Below, in pieces: positions 35,305 to 46,010 of a stretch of DNA of 64,000 nt. A program made the translations under genes and the position numbers. The stretch comes from Methanobacteriota archaeon (GTDB taxonomy: Archaea > Thermoplasmatota > E2 > JACPAO01 > JAHWKR01): NCBI GenBank assembly GCA_019347805.1, contig JAHWKR010000001.1:1-64000 (forward strand), in the 5' to 3' direction. Position 1 is the first letter of the stretch. Every line of letters begins with the position of its first letter. The notes beneath the pieces were generated by a model. The model made no database searches, was not told the origin of the DNA, and saw only the letters and a program-made list of their open reading frames with translations.

Positions 35305-36474
35305 TCAGAACACGGAGCGAAGGATCTCTCCCAGCGCGAGATAGGTGCCAATGGCGCTGCCGACGTTGGCGAGCGCGGCGACCATGATGACGCGCATGAC
35401 CTGGTTGTTGAACATGTCCTTCATGGTGACGAGGTGGGCGAGGCCGTTGAAGTCGGCCACGGTCGGTTTGCGCACGAAAGCCTCGGTGAGTCCGGCGAAC
35501 CAGCCGGCCGCCAAGGCCGGATTGAGGCTCGTTATGGGGGCGGCGATGAAGGCGGTGATGATGGAGAGGATATGGCCGCGGGCGATGAGCGCACCCAAGG
35601 CGGACAACGCGCCGTTGATGACGACCCAGTAGAGCGCGGCGTTGACGAGCCGTTCATAGCTCCCGGTCTGGTAGGCGTCCCAGGCGAGCCAGCCGAAGAG
35701 GGCGAGGACCAGGAGCGGGATGCCGTAGCCGATGATCTTGCCCCAGCGGATCGATTTGCGGGGGATGTGCTCCAGGAGTTCGAGCGAGACGGGGCTCGGG
35801 TCTTCCAGTTGTTTCTTGATGCCCTGCAGGTGCCCGGCACCCACCACGCCGACCACTTTCTTGGTGTTGCCTTCGGTGGCGTCCATGATGCGGGTGGCGA
35901 GGTAGAGGTCGCGTTCGTCGATGACGACGCTCTTGATGGAGGGCGCGAACTCGCCGAGCTCTTCCATCATGGTCGTGATGACGTCCTGGTCGAGCAGCTT
36001 GTCGACCGGTTCGCGTTCCTCCTCCTTCTCGGCGCCGACGAGCGCGCGCATCAGTTCCCACAGGATGCGCATCTTCTCGCGGAAGCCCATCACGGCGAAG
36101 GCGCGCTTGAAGGTGACCCCGATGTCGCGGTCGGCGAGCGCCACCTCGGCGCCCGACGCCTCGCCGGCCCGGAGCGCCTCGAGCATCTCGGCGCCCGGTT
36201 CGACGCCTTCGGCCTCGCCCATGCGGCGCTGGTAGGAGGCGAGGAAGGTCTGGGCGAGGAAGAAGTAGAGCGTGGTGCCCTTCAGGAGCTTGGTGAACGG
36301 GGTCGCTTCCCATTCCTTGCGGTTGGTGATCGCCTTGTGGCGCACTTCGTCCAGTTCGACGGCGACGGTGTCGGGGCGGAAGGTCTCGATGGCCTCGCGG
36401 ACCTCTTCGACGGAGCTCTTCGAGACGTGGGCTGTCCCGACGAGAAGGATGTTGTCGCCGATCTGGACCTGCAT
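35305..36474 (-). CDS. TraB family protein (TraB/GumN/TIKI superfamily)
   Basis: A 389-residue protein. The N-terminal domain carries GTAHVSKSSVEEVREAI, then PDTVAVELDEVR, and further on IDERDLYLATRI and VVGVVGAGHLQGI, the family's conserved core with putative metal-binding His and Glu. Hydrophobic helices occupy about residues 245-389. Metazoan TIKI members are Wnt proteases; archaeal roles are unknown. ATG 36474 is chosen since TTTTATGAA at about 36500-36508 on the minus strand is a well-placed TATA box, which makes ATG 36504 part of the promoter. It is co-oriented with the site-2 protease. Confidence 0.85.
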   Translation of the reverse strand: MQVQIGDNILLVGTAHVSKSSVEEVREAIETFRPDTVAVELDEVRHKAITNRKEWEATPFTKLLKGTTLYFFLAQTFLASYQRRMGEAEGVEPGAEMLEALRAGEASGAEVALADRDIGVTFKRAFAVMGFREKMRILWELMRALVGAEKEEEREPVDKLLDQDVITTMMEELGEFAPSIKSVVIDERDLYLATRIMDATEGNTKKVVGVVGAGHLQGIKKQLEDPSPVSLELLEHIPRKSIRWGKIIGYGIPLLVLALFGWLAWDAYQTGSYERLVNAALYWVVINGALSALGALIARGHILSIITAFIAAPITSLNPALAAGWFAGLTEAFVRKPTVADFNGLAHLVTMKDMFNNQVMRVIMVAALANVGSAIGTYLALGEILRSVF

Positions 36475-36568
36475 GGGCGATTGCGGCCGAAGAGGGGCGT
36501 TCATAAAAGGGCTCCGAGAGGATTGTCTCAGGGAAGCCTTGACGGGACCGGAAAAGGGGCACCGTCCC

Positions 36569-37675
36569 TCAGGGACCAGGGTCCGGACGTGGCGGCCGAG
36601 GTGCGGACAAGGCAACGGTGCGGTAAGTGGGAAGTGTGGCCAGGTGGGCCGACACGGCGTCCACCAGACGGCCGACGTCGCCGGTGAGCGGGTCTTCGGC
36701 CGGGATGCCGAACTCCTCTTCCAGCCGCGAACAGACCTCCCCCACCTCCCCACGCTCGAGGTGCATGGGGTTGACCGCGAGGGCGACCACCTTGGCGCCG
36801 CCGAGCGTCTCGATGAGGTCGATCTCGGTCGCGATGTCGCCGATGGTGAACGACGGGTGCGAGAACAGGGCCCGTTGCACGCGTCCGGGGGCGACCTGGA
36901 GGATGACCGCGTTCGGTGCCGCGCCGTGCAGGACCGAGAGGGCGACGCCGGAGAAGGCGGGGTGGCGGATGGACGCCTGGCTGTAGAGGAGGACCAGTTC
37001 CTTGCCGCGCCGGGCGACGTCGACGACCATCCGCTCGACCTCTCCAGCCGCGAAATCTCCTGGAAGGCGGTCGATGACGCAGCCGGCGTCGGGGCCGAGC
37101 ATGCAGCCGGTCTGGCCGGTCGCGACGAAGCCTGCGTCCATGCCGCGCGAACGCATCTCGCGCAGCATCTCGATGGCGGTGATGCGCTTGCCGATGTCGC
37201 AGTCCATGCCGGCGATGACCACCCGGGGCACGTCGAGTTCGGTGACGGAACCGTCCATCACCCGGAGCCTCTCGGGGACCTTGCGGACGTCCAGGATCTT
37301 CGCCCCGCCGGACGACGCCGCGGTGGCGAAGCGTTCCTCCTCGGACAGGAACCTGTGGAGGCCGTTCACGACGTCCAGACCGGCGCGCAACGCCTCCTCG
37401 ATGGCGTCCTCGAAGCCGGGCGGGAAGAAGCCGCCGGGGTTCGCGACACCGATGTAGAGCGTCTCGGGGTCGTGCAGGAGCGCCTGGTCGAGCGATGCGA
37501 CCACGGGGATGCCGAGAGGGCGGCCGCAGACCACTTCGCCGGCGTCACGTCCGGCCTGGGTCGAGTCGATGACGCAGACCACCGGGTCGGCGACAGAGTG
37601 CAGGACCAGTCCGTTGGCGGTCTTGCCGGGTGGGGTGCCGAGGTGGGCCTCGGCGAGGACGACGGCGCGGGGCAC
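36569..37675 (-). CDS. DUF1611 (DgcN-like) P-loop protein
   Basis: A 368-residue protein of the DUF1611/COG3367 family. The P-loop-like motif is GMDCDIGKRITAIEML, with QTGCMLG and the LLYSQASIRHPAF region downstream. An N-terminal Rossmann-like domain includes IGVANPGGFFPP. The marine bacterial member DgcN was reported to act in D-glutamate catabolism as an N-acetyltransferase; transfer of that function to this archaeal protein is only a hypothesis. The GTG start at 37675 lies about 25 bases after CTTTATCTC on the minus strand, so the mRNA is probably leaderless. Confidence 0.82.
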   Translation of the reverse strand: MPRAVVLAEAHLGTPPGKTANGLVLHSVADPVVCVIDSTQAGRDAGEVVCGRPLGIPVVASLDQALLHDPETLYIGVANPGGFFPPGFEDAIEEALRAGLDVVNGLHRFLSEEERFATAASSGGAKILDVRKVPERLRVMDGSVTELDVPRVVIAGMDCDIGKRITAIEMLREMRSRGMDAGFVATGQTGCMLGPDAGCVIDRLPGDFAAGEVERMVVDVARRGKELVLLYSQASIRHPAFSGVALSVLHGAAPNAVILQVAPGRVQRALFSHPSFTIGDIATEIDLIETLGGAKVVALAVNPMHLERGEVGEVCSRLEEEFGIPAEDPLTGDVGRLVDAVSAHLATLPTYRTVALSAPRPPRPDPGP

Positions 37676-37697
37676 AGGTCGCGCTCAATGGGCCGCG

Positions 37698-37706
37698 AGA
37701 TAAAGG
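37698..37706 (-). promoter_or_regulatory. TATA box for the DUF1611 gene
   Basis: The minus strand reads CTTTATCTC about 23-30 bases before GTG 37675. Confidence 0.55.
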
Positions 37707-37728
37707 CTCGCCGGCTGTGCGCCCAAGG

Positions 37729-38412
37729 TCAAGCCGTGAGCGGTCGCAACGCGGCCCGCACCGGGCTCCCGTCCGCCCCGGCGAGCCGGAGCGGGAGGGC
37801 GGAGATTTCGTAGTGGCCCGTGGCGACGCCGGCGAGGTCGAGCCATTCGAGGAACGCGCGGCCGGCGCCGAGGAGCGTGCGGTGGGCAGGGTGGTCTTCG
37901 TCGACAGTACCGGTGCGTGCATCGACGCTCGGCGTGTCGATGCCGATGAGGCGCAACGGGCCGCCCGAGAGCGTCTTGGCGAGTGTGGGGGAGACACCGG
38001 GCGTGCGCTCCGGCACACCTGCGATGTCGCGCACGGTGTCGGTGCGAAGCAGCAGCCGTTCCGCCTTCTTCCAGGTCTCCGGTGGCAGCCCGGCGCGGCG
38101 GCAGGCGGTGCTGAGGTGGCCGCCACGCAGAAGAAGCGCCCCGTCGTCGCTGGCGAGGTCGGCCACCTCTTCGCGCAGGTCGATGACGAGGCAGGGGCCC
38201 CAGAACCGGTCGAGCTCGAGCGCGTCGACCGCCGTCCCGCCGGGGACGAAGTGGAGCGGGGCGTCGACGTGGGTCCCGGTGTGCGTGCTCATCACCAGTC
38301 GTGAGACGGCGACATAGGGCTCGGTCTCGAGGTGCGGCACCCGTTCATAGGCGGGGTCACCGGGCCAGACGGGGAAGCCAAGGTCGAGCCGTCGCGTGAT
38401 GTCCAGCGTCAC
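37729..38412 (-). CDS. Cyclase family protein (KynB-like metal-dependent hydrolase)
   Basis: A 227-residue protein of the cyclase/arylformamidase family. The metal motif is STHTGTHVDAPLHF (around residues 42-55), and further His/Glu occur in TGHYEISAL. Members hydrolyse N-formylkynurenine or related amides, or isatin. The substrate here is open. A GTG start at 38412 is consistent with a weak TATA-like element near 38436-38443. No other kynurenine genes are nearby. Confidence 0.87.
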   Translation of the reverse strand: MTLDITRRLDLGFPVWPGDPAYERVPHLETEPYVAVSRLVMSTHTGTHVDAPLHFVPGGTAVDALELDRFWGPCLVIDLREEVADLASDDGALLLRGGHLSTACRRAGLPPETWKKAERLLLRTDTVRDIAGVPERTPGVSPTLAKTLSGGPLRLIGIDTPSVDARTGTVDEDHPAHRTLLGAGRAFLEWLDLAGVATGHYEISALPLRLAGADGSPVRAALRPLTA

Positions 38413-38464
38413 GGCGACCTGGAGGAGGTCGGGTCCAATACGCCTTCCCCTCGCCCGTCACGAC

Positions 38465-39028
38465 CTATTGCAGGTCGAAGATGGCGTTGCAGCGCGAGCA
38501 GAGGAGGTCTTGCGCGTCGGCGAGAAGATCAGTGTCATCGTCGTCCTCGAGCACCCGGTAGGCGGCGCCGCCGAGGTCGATGAAGAAGTCGTGCGTGGCA
38601 CCGCACTCGGGGCAGGTGGGAAGGGTGCGGCCATCTGTCGTGGTCCGCTGGCCCGCTTTTCCGGAGCGGTGCGGGTGTTTGTTGCGGATGACGCGTGGCT
38701 GCGGGGTCGCCTGGGGGACGAGGCTGAGGATCGCCTCCAGGACCGCGTGGGCATCGACGGGGCGCTTGCAGTTGAGGCAGGTGATGGTGTGGACGCCTTC
38801 CAGGTCGCCCTCGGCAAGGAGTTCGGTGTCGTGGTCGTCCTCGAGGACCCGGTAGGCGGCGCCGTCCAGTTCCAGGAGGTAGCCGCCGGTCGCGCCGCAA
38901 TGGGGGCAGGGCACGTGGTCCTGCTCGTCGACGACCGGTCGGCCGCTCGTTCCACCCGTTCCGGTGCCGTCGCTCTTGGCGGTCGTGTGGCGGACGTGGC
39001 GGAGGCGGGGAGGGGCGGAGCGGCGCAT
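38465..39028 (-). CDS. Duplicated zinc-ribbon protein
   Basis: A 187-residue protein built of two copies of one domain. Each opens with CPxCGAT, continues with a hydrophobic strand and the shared motif AAYRVLEDD followed by an acidic Asp/Leu stretch, and closes with a second cysteine pair (C41, C44, C84, C87; C139, C142, C177, C180). The basic spacer joining them contains an RNKHPHRSGKAG segment. Each unit probably binds one zinc. Function unknown. ATG 39028 lies about 32 bases after CATATAGG on the minus strand. Confidence 0.75.
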   Translation of the reverse strand: MRRSAPPRLRHVRHTTAKSDGTGTGGTSGRPVVDEQDHVPCPHCGATGGYLLELDGAAYRVLEDDHDTELLAEGDLEGVHTITCLNCKRPVDAHAVLEAILSLVPQATPQPRVIRNKHPHRSGKAGQRTTTDGRTLPTCPECGATHDFFIDLGGAAYRVLEDDDDTDLLADAQDLLCSRCNAIFDLQ

Positions 39029-39244
39029 GATTGTCGGCGAGCGCGGCGAGCCGCATCCCCTATATGGCGCTGTCGGTGGCTTCGGCCGATGTGTGCACGA
39101 AAGGAGAGATGAAGTGCCACGAGGAGCGGCATGGAACGGTGCGTCGAGGTGTTCCGGGCCACACCGCGAAGGTCCAAATACCCGCGCGCCTTTTGCGTTC
39201 CGACGCGGTTCGTGTCAACCTTTAGCCTGAGCGACCCCCAAACA

Positions 39245-39254
39245 GTTTTATATC
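39245..39254 (+). promoter_or_regulatory. TATA box for tRNA-Lys / RNA polymerase operon
   Basis: GTTTTATATC, the strongest element in this intergenic region, predicts RNA starting near 39280, ahead of tRNA-Lys and then rpoH-rpoB-rpoA1-rpoA2-rpl30e. Confidence 0.6.
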
Positions 39255-39334
39255 AAACCTGGGTACGCCGGCGATACTCTCGGTCCAAGGACAGGGGTCG
39301 TCTGAGCCTGAGGTAGGCCGCATGGGCCTGAAAT

Positions 39335-39408
39335 GGGCTCATAGCTCAGCTAGGTAGAGCATCCGGCTTTTAACCGGGCGGTCCAGGGTTCGAATCCCTG
39401 TGAGCCCG
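39335..39408 (+). tRNA. tRNA-Lys (TTT)
   Basis: Acceptor GGGCTCA/TGAGCCC, D-arm GCTC/GAGC, anticodon stem TCCGG/CCGGG (one T-G pair) with loop CTTTTAA (anticodon TTT), T-arm CAGGG/CCCTG with TTCGAAT, discriminator G. No intron and no encoded CCA. It lies about 105 bases before rpoH and may be cotranscribed with the polymerase genes. Confidence 0.95.
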
Positions 39409-39514
39409 CTTGGCTACAGGCGGCCGGGTCCGACGACCGGGAGTAGGCGGGCCCCTCATGCGGAAAGTTCTTCCGCGCGACGGGGTGAGTCCGCCGTCCC
39501 ACGAGGCGCCGACC

Positions 39515-39775
39515 ATGTCCGAGGAACCCGAGACCGTGCAGGTGTTCAACGTCTTGAACCATGAACTCGTCCCTGTCCACGAGGTCTTGGACGAGGACGA
39601 GGCGAAGGCGCTCATGGCCCGTTATGGGGTCAAGGAGGACCAACTCCCGAAGATCCAGGTCGCGGACCCCGCCGCCCGCGCCGCCGGCGCCCGGCCTGGT
39701 GACATCATCCGGGTCGTCCGCATGTCGCCCACGGCAGGCAAGGCGGTCGCTTATCGTTTCGTCGTCGAGTACTGA
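39515..39775 (+). CDS. rpoH: DNA-directed RNA polymerase subunit H
   Basis: An 86-residue subunit equivalent to the C-terminal domain of eukaryotic Rpb5. The sequence from FNVLNHELVPVHEVL through QLPKIQVADPAARAAGARPGDIIRVVR to YRFVVEY is canonical. ATG 39515 begins at the usual N-terminus, and the upstream in-frame extension crosses toward the tRNA gene and is rejected. It leads the large-subunit gene order typical of archaea. Confidence 0.97.
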   Translation: MSEEPETVQVFNVLNHELVPVHEVLDEDEAKALMARYGVKEDQLPKIQVADPAARAAGARPGDIIRVVRMSPTAGKAVAYRFVVEY

Positions 39776-39880
39776 AAGAATGGTCCCTAGCCCCCTTCCC
39801 CGGTCCGCCCCCCGTCTGTCCCGCTCCTTCCTGCACCCGCCCCTGTCCACTCTTCCCTACCCCCCTCCGGAGGCATCCTG

Positions 39881-42800
39881 TTGAGAGAACTGGTCGACTC
39901 ATTCTATCGCGAGCGCACCGTGGTCAACCACCACATCGCGTCCTACGACGACTTCCTGCACCGCCGGCTCCAGACCATCATCGACAACATCCGGATCGGT
40001 GACGAGACGGCGGAGAAGGGCACCATCCAGACCGACATCGAGGGCTATCTCATCAAGCTCGGCAAGATCTCGGTCAAGCGCCCGATCGTCAAGGAGGCCG
40101 ACGGTTCACTCCGTCCGCTCACCCCGATGGAAGCGCGTCTCCGGAACCTGACCTACCAGGCACCGGTCTACCTCGAGTTCATCCCGGTCATCGACGGCGT
40201 CGAGCACGAGGCGGAGACCGTGCAGATCGGCAAGCTGCCGATCATGATCAGTTCCTCCCACTGCAACATCGCCCGTTCCACCTTCGAGGAGGAACTCGGC
40301 CACCCCATCTCGGACGAGGAGTACGAGATGCGGCTCGCCAACGTCCAGGAGGACCCCCTCGACCCGGGCGGCTACTTCATCTCCAACGGCACCGAGCGTG
40401 TCCTCATCACGCTCGAGGACCTCGCGCCGAACCGGGTGCTCGTCGAGTTCACCACGCGCTACGGCACCGAGGTCGAGGTCGCCAAGGTCTTCTCGCAGCA
40501 CGAGGGCTACCGCGCCCTTGTCATCGTCGAGAAGAAGAAGGACGGCACCATCATGGTGTCGGTCCCCGCGGCCTCCGGTCAGATCCCCATCGTCGTGCTC
40601 CTTCGAGCGCTCGGCATGGAGTCGGACGAGGAGATCGTCAACGCCGTCGGCGGCACGCGCAACCCCGAGCACAGCCGCGCGATGGAGCCCTACATCCTCT
40701 CCAACATCGAATATGCGGCCATGGAGCTCCAGGTCACCAACACCGAGGAGGCGGTCGGCTATCTCGGCAAGCGCCTCGCCGGTGGTCAGGCCAAGGAGTA
40801 CCGCATCAAGCGCGTCGAGGCCTTGATGGACCGCAACCTCCTGCCCCATCTCGGCAACGACCCCGAGGACCGCATCACCAAGGCGGTCTTCCTCGCCCGC
40901 ATGGGCCAGGCGGTGCTCGAGCTCACCCTCGGCCTGCGCGAGCCGAACGACAAGGACCACTACGCGAACAAGCGCCTCAAGCTCGCCGGGGACCTCATGG
41001 AGGACCTCTTCCGCGTGGGATTCATGGCGCTCGCGAAGGACCTGAAGTACCAGATCGAGCGCGCCCACGCCCGTGGCCGCGAGATCAAGATCTCGACGGC
41101 GGTACGCTCCGATGTGCTCACCCAGCGCCTCTTGCACTCGCTCGCCACCGGCAACTGGGTCGGCGGCCGCGCCGGTGTGTCGCAGCTTCTCGACCGCACG
41201 TCGAACCTGTCGGCGTTGTCGCACCTGCGGCGCGTCACATCGCCCCTCACCCGGTCGCAGCCCCATTTCGAGGCGCGTGACCTGCACTCGACGCAGTGGG
41301 GCCGCCTGTGCCCGAACGAGACCCCGGAAGGTCCGAACTGCGGTCTGGTCAAGAACCTCGCCTTGACGGTCGAGATCTCCGAGGGCTTCCCCGAGAAGGA
41401 GGTCGAGAAGATCCTCATCGACTTCGGCCTCAAGCCGGTCGAGCGTGAGGCCACCGGCGCCCGCATCTACCTCAACGGCGACCTGGTCGGGCTGCACGAC
41501 GACCCGTCCGGATTGGTCGCGAAGATCCGCGAACGCCGCCGCAAGGGATTGCTCTCCAACGAGGTCAACATCTTCTACGACGGCGAGGGCGACGACATCA
41601 TCATCAACTGCGACGCCGGCCGTGTCCGTCGCCCCCTCGTGGTGTGCGACAACGGTGTGCCCACGGTGAACGACGAGATCCTGCGCGACCTGCGCGAGGG
41701 CCGCATGACCTGGTCCGACCTCATCAACGAGGGCATCGTCGAGTACATCGACGCGGAAGAGGAGGAGAACTGCTACATCGCGCTCGACAAGCCCGACATG
41801 TCGCGCAAGTCGTCCGACGAGCAGCCCCCCGACCACATGGAACTCGACCCGATGGTCATCCTCGGCATCGGCTCCAGCCTCGTCCCCTATCCCGAGCACA
41901 ACTCGTCGCCCCGTATCACCATGGGTGCGGGTATGGGCAAACAGTCGCTCGGCTTCGGCAACTCCAATTACCGCATCCGGCCCGACACGCGCGGCCACCT
42001 CCTACACTATCCGCAGCGGCCCCTCGTGCAGAACCATGCCGCGCGCTACATCAACTTCGACCGGCGCCCGGCCGGCCAGAACCTCATCGTGGCGGTCATG
42101 TCCTTCCATGGCTACAACATGGAGGACGCCATCGTCATGAACAAGGCCGCCATCGAGCGCGGCCTCGGACGTTCCACCTTCTTCCGGACCTACACGGCGG
42201 AGGAGCGGCGCTATCCGGGTGGTCAGGAGGACCACTTCGAGATCCCGGACCCCGAGTCGCGCGGTGTGCGCTCGGAGGAGATGTACACGAACCTCGGCGA
42301 GGACGGCCTCATCGCCCCCGAGGTCGGGGTCACCGGGGGCGACGTCCTGGTCGGCAAGACCAGTCCGCCCCGTTTCCTCGAGGAACCGACGGACATCCTG
42401 ACGCCGCAGAAGCGCCGCGAGACGTCTCTCACGGTGCGCCACGGCGAGACCGGCTACGTCGACACCGTGATGCTCTCGGAATCCATCAACGGTTCGCGCA
42501 TGGTCAAGATCAAGGTGCGCGACCAGCGCATCCCCGAGCTCGGCGACAAGTTCGCCTCCAAGCACGGGCAGAAGGGTGTCGTCGGTCTCATCGTCCCGCA
42601 GGAGGGCATGCCGTTCACGCAGGACGGTCTCGTGCCTGACCTCATCATCAACCCGCACGCCATCCCGTCGCGGATGACGGTGGCCCACGTGTTGGAGATG
42701 ATCGGCGGGCTTGTGGCGAGCGTCGACGGCCGCATGGTCGACTCGACCGCCTTCTCGGGCGAGATCGAGGAAGTGCTGCGCGAGGCCCTCACGAAGAACG

Positions 42801-43276
42801 GCTTCAAGCACAACGCGCGCCAGACGCTCTACGACGGCCAGACCGGGCGCAAGCTCGAGATGGACATCTTCATCGGCTGCATCTACTACCAGAAGCTCCA
42901 CCACATGGTGGCCGGCAAGATCCACGCCCGCTCGCGCGGCCCCGTGCAGATCCTGACGCGCCAGCCGACCGAGGGTCGTGCCCGTGACGGTGGTCTGCGG
43001 TTCGGTGAGATGGAGCGTGACTGCCTCATCGGCCATGGTGCCTCGATGGTCATCAAGGACCGGCTCCTCGACGAGTCGGACGCCACGACCCAGTACGTGT
43101 GCGGCAACTGCGGCCACGTCGCCATGCTGGACCGGCGCGGCTTCTATCGTTGTGACGTGTGCGGCGACGACGCGGACGTCCACCCGGTCGAGATGAGCTA
43201 TGCCTTCAAGCTGCTCCTGGATGAGCTGAAGGCGCTCATCATCGCTCCGCGTGTCAAGCTCGTCAACCTGGTGTAG
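39881..43276 (+). CDS. rpoB: DNA-directed RNA polymerase subunit B (fused B''-B')
   Basis: An 1131-residue second-largest subunit, not split into B'' and B' as it is in methanogens and haloarchaea. TTG 39881 is supported by GGAGG seven bases upstream. Conserved landmarks include GDxDxHxNKR-like [15 protein letters not shown], the [24 protein letters not shown] segment, [22 protein letters not shown] and the C-terminal zinc site (CGNCG ... CDVCG, about residues 1073-1093). It contributes to the catalytic centre and hybrid binding. It is 14 bases from rpoA1. Confidence 0.98.
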   Translation: MRELVDSFYRERTVVNHHIASYDDFLHRRLQTIIDNIRIGDETAEKGTIQTDIEGYLIKLGKISVKRPIVKEADGSLRPLTPMEARLRNLTYQAPVYLEFIPVIDGVEHEAETVQIGKLPIMISSSHCNIARSTFEEELGHPISDEEYEMRLANVQEDPLDPGGYFISNGTERVLITLEDLAPNRVLVEFTTRYGTEVEVAKVFSQHEGYRALVIVEKKKDGTIMVSVPAASGQIPIVVLLRALGMESDEEIVNAVGGTRNPEHSRAMEPYILSNIEYAAMELQVTNTEEAVGYLGKRLAGGQAKEYRIKRVEALMDRNLLPHLGNDPEDRITKAVFLARMGQAVLELTLGLREPNDKDHYANKRLKLAGDLMEDLFRVGFMALAKDLKYQIERAHARGREIKISTAVRSDVLTQRLLHSLATGNWVGGRAGVSQLLDRTSNLSALSHLRRVTSPLTRSQPHFEARDLHSTQWGRLCPNETPEGPNCGLVKNLALTVEISEGFPEKEVEKILIDFGLKPVEREATGARIYLNGDLVGLHDDPSGLVAKIRERRRKGLLSNEVNIFYDGEGDDIIINCDAGRVRRPLVVCDNGVPTVNDEILRDLREGRMTWSDLINEGIVEYIDAEEEENCYIALDKPDMSRKSSDEQPPDHMELDPMVILGIGSSLVPYPEHNSSPRITMGAGMGKQSLGFGNSNYRIRPDTRGHLLHYPQRPLVQNHAARYINFDRRPAGQNLIVAVMSFHGYNMEDAIVMNKAAIERGLGRSTFFRTYTAEERRYPGGQEDHFEIPDPESRGVRSEEMYTNLGEDGLIAPEVGVTGGDVLVGKTSPPRFLEEPTDILTPQKRRETSLTVRHGETGYVDTVMLSESINGSRMVKIKVRDQRIPELGDKFASKHGQKGVVGLIVPQEGMPFTQDGLVPDLIINPHAIPSRMTVAHVLEMIGGLVASVDGRMVDSTAFSGEIEEVLREALTKNGFKHNARQTLYDGQTGRKLEMDIFIGCIYYQKLHHMVAGKIHARSRGPVQILTRQPTEGRARDGGLRFGEMERDCLIGHGASMVIKDRLLDESDATTQYVCGNCGHVAMLDRRGFYRCDVCGDDADVHPVEMSYAFKLLLDELKALIIAPRVKLVNLV

Positions 43277-43290
43277 AGGAGGAATAACAG

Positions 43291-45999
43291 ATGCGTCCCA
43301 GTACCAACGTCCCCAAGAAGATCGGCAGCATCGAGTTCGCCCTCCTCTCCCCGACCGAGTCGAGAGGCCTGTCGGCGACCAAGGTCATCACTGCCGACAC
43401 CTACGACGATGACGGCTTCCCCATCGAGATGGGTCTCATGGACCCGCGCCTCGGTGTCATCGAGCCGGGTCTCCGCTGCAAGACGTGCGGCCAGAAGGTC
43501 GGCGACTGCCCGGGCCATTTCGGCCACATCGACCTCGCCATGCCCGTCATCCATGTCGGGTATGTCAAGACCATCCGCAACTGCCTCCGCGCGACGTGCC
43601 GCGGTTGTGGCCACCTGCTTCTCACCGAGTCGGAGAAGGGCCAGTTCCGCGCCCGCTACGACCAGTACATGGTCGAGGCGAAGGACACCGGCCCGCTCTC
43701 CAAGCGCATCGTCAAGGTCGCCTCGACGGCCCAGGTCTGTCCCTCGTGCGGTCGCGAGCACGGAACGATCGACGTCGACAAGCCGACGACGTTCCGCGAG
43801 AACCAGCACAAGATGACGCCCTCTGAGGTGCGCGAGTGGCTCGAGAAGATCCCCGACGAGGACCTTCCGCTCCTCGACATGAACCCGGAGGTGGCGCGTC
43901 CCGAATGGATGGTGCTCACCGTCCTCGCCGTCCCGCCGGTCACGATGCGGCCTTCGATCACACTCGATTCCGGTGAGCGCTCGGAGGACGACCTGACCCA
44001 CAAGCTCGTCGATGTCATCCGCATCAACCAGCGCCTGCAGGAGAACCGCGACGCCGGTGCCCCGCAGCTCATCGTCGAGGACCTGTGGGAGCTCCTGCAG
44101 TACCACTGCACGACCTATTTTGACAACCAGACCGCCGGCATCCCGCCTGCGCGTCACCGCTCCGGCCGTCCCCTCAAGACCATCTCGCAGCGCTTGAAGG
44201 GCAAGGAGGGCCGCTTCCGTTCCAACCTATCGGGTAAGCGCGTCAACTTCTCGGCCCGGACGGTCATCTCGCCCGACCCGAACCTGTCCATCAACGAGGT
44301 GGGTATCCCCGAGGCGTCGGCCCGTGAGCTCACGGTACCGGTCCGTGTCCACCTGAGGAATTTCGAATGGTGCCGCGCCATGGTCGAGCGCGGTCCGCGC
44401 CCCGAGGACCTGCCGGGCGGCATCTACCAGCCGGGTGTCAACTATGTCTTCCGTGCCGACGGCCGCCGTGTCAAGGTGACCGAGAAGAACCGCGAGGAGG
44501 TCGCGGAGCGCCTCGAGCTCGGTTCGACCATCGAACGGCAGATGATGGACGGCGACGTCGTCCTCTTCAACCGGCAGCCGTCGCTGCACCGCATGTCGAT
44601 GATGGCGCACAAGGTCAAGGTGATGCCCGGCAAGACCTTCCGGTTCAACCTGCCGTGCTGTCCGCCCTACAACGCCGATTTCGACGGCGACGAGATGAAC
44701 CTCCACGTCCTTCAGGGCGAGGAGGCGCGCGCCGAGGCGGAGATCCTCATGAAGGTGCAGGAGAACATCCTTTCACCGCGCTTCGGCGGTCCCATCATCG
44801 GCGCCATCCACGACCACATCTCGGGCTGCTTCCTCCTGACCTGGAAGAACCCGAAGATCGCCGTCGAGGAGGCGTCGCAGGTGTTCGCCCGCATCGGTTT
44901 CCGCGGCAACATGCCGGAGGTGCACCGCGAGGGCCCGGACCGCATGTACGTCTACGGCAAGGACATGTTCTCGTGCATCCTGCCCAAGGGCATCAATCTG
45001 CGCTTCCGCTCCAACGCGTGCCCGCCCGGCATCTCCGACGAAGAGGCCATAGAGCGCGACTATCTCGTCGACATCGTCGACGGTGAGCTGCTGTCGGGGG
45101 CCATCGACGAGCGTGCGATCGGCGCGTTCAAGGGGGTGCTGCTCGAGAAGATCGCCCGTGACCTTGGCAACGCCGAGGCGGCGCTCTTTTTGGACCGCGT
45201 CACCAAGCTCGGCACGGGCTACATCACGATGCGGGGCTTCACCACCTCCATCGACGACGAGGACATCCCGGACGAGGCGCAGCGCGACATCGCCACCAAG
45301 ATCCAGCGCGCCGAGCGGCAGATCGACGCCCTCGTCGAGTCCTACAACCTCTGGCAGGACCCGGCTGTCTCCCCCAAGGAGAAGGAGGAGCGTGGTCTCC
45401 AGGCCCTTCCGGGTCGCAGTCTCGAGGAGACGCTCGAGTTGGAGATCATGAAGGTGACCGCCCAGACCCGTGACGGTGCCGGTGAGACGGCGTCGCACTT
45501 CCTCGGCATGGACAACCCGGCCGTCATCATGGCGCGCTGCGGCGCGCGTGGTTCCATGCTCAACCTGTCGCAGATGGCCGGTTGTGTCGGACAACAGGCC
45601 GTCCGTGGTGAACGCATCCACAGAGGCTACCAGCAGCGCACCCTGCCGCACTTCAAGCGCGGCGACCTCGGTGCGTCCGCCAAGGGCTTCGTGGCGTCGA
45701 GCTACAAGACCGGCCTCTCACCGACCGAATATTTCTTCCACTCCATGGGTGGGCGTGAGGGGCTTGTCGACACCGCCGTCCGTACCAGCCGGTCCGGTTA
45801 CATGCAGCGGCGTCTCATCAACGCCCTCGAGGACCTCAAGGTGGAGGCGGACAACACGGTCCGCAACACCGCGGGCACCATCATCCAGTTCACGTACGGC
45901 GAGGACGGCGTCGACCCGTCCCGTTCGGTGCGCGGCACCCCGGTCGACCTGGCCCAGGTCTTCACGGAAGCAGAGAAGGAATTGAAGAGGAAGGCTTAG
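43291..45999 (+). CDS. rpoA1: DNA-directed RNA polymerase subunit A'
   Basis: A 902-residue subunit carrying the catalytic Mg2+ motif [10 protein letters not shown] (about residues 459-468), the zinc-binding [18 protein letters not shown] and [19 protein letters not shown] sites, and [11 protein letters not shown]. The bridge and trigger regions continue toward the split point into A''. A strong GAGGAGG ribosome-binding site lies between rpoB and the ATG. It forms the clamp and half the active site. Confidence 0.98.
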   Translation: MRPSTNVPKKIGSIEFALLSPTESRGLSATKVITADTYDDDGFPIEMGLMDPRLGVIEPGLRCKTCGQKVGDCPGHFGHIDLAMPVIHVGYVKTIRNCLRATCRGCGHLLLTESEKGQFRARYDQYMVEAKDTGPLSKRIVKVASTAQVCPSCGREHGTIDVDKPTTFRENQHKMTPSEVREWLEKIPDEDLPLLDMNPEVARPEWMVLTVLAVPPVTMRPSITLDSGERSEDDLTHKLVDVIRINQRLQENRDAGAPQLIVEDLWELLQYHCTTYFDNQTAGIPPARHRSGRPLKTISQRLKGKEGRFRSNLSGKRVNFSARTVISPDPNLSINEVGIPEASARELTVPVRVHLRNFEWCRAMVERGPRPEDLPGGIYQPGVNYVFRADGRRVKVTEKNREEVAERLELGSTIERQMMDGDVVLFNRQPSLHRMSMMAHKVKVMPGKTFRFNLPCCPPYNADFDGDEMNLHVLQGEEARAEAEILMKVQENILSPRFGGPIIGAIHDHISGCFLLTWKNPKIAVEEASQVFARIGFRGNMPEVHREGPDRMYVYGKDMFSCILPKGINLRFRSNACPPGISDEEAIERDYLVDIVDGELLSGAIDERAIGAFKGVLLEKIARDLGNAEAALFLDRVTKLGTGYITMRGFTTSIDDEDIPDEAQRDIATKIQRAERQIDALVESYNLWQDPAVSPKEKEERGLQALPGRSLEETLELEIMKVTAQTRDGAGETASHFLGMDNPAVIMARCGARGSMLNLSQMAGCVGQQAVRGERIHRGYQQRTLPHFKRGDLGASAKGFVASSYKTGLSPTEYFFHSMGGREGLVDTAVRTSRSGYMQRRLINALEDLKVEADNTVRNTAGTIIQFTYGEDGVDPSRSVRGTPVDLAQVFTEAEKELKRKA

Positions 46000-46010
46000 G
46001 AGGACCGGAC

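Noticed and set aside
34657..36687. A 676-codon plus-strand open frame across the site-2 protease and TraB genes
   Set aside because: The minus-strand genes have catalytic motifs and promoters; this frame has none and is biased toward Asp, Gly and His typical of antisense reading.
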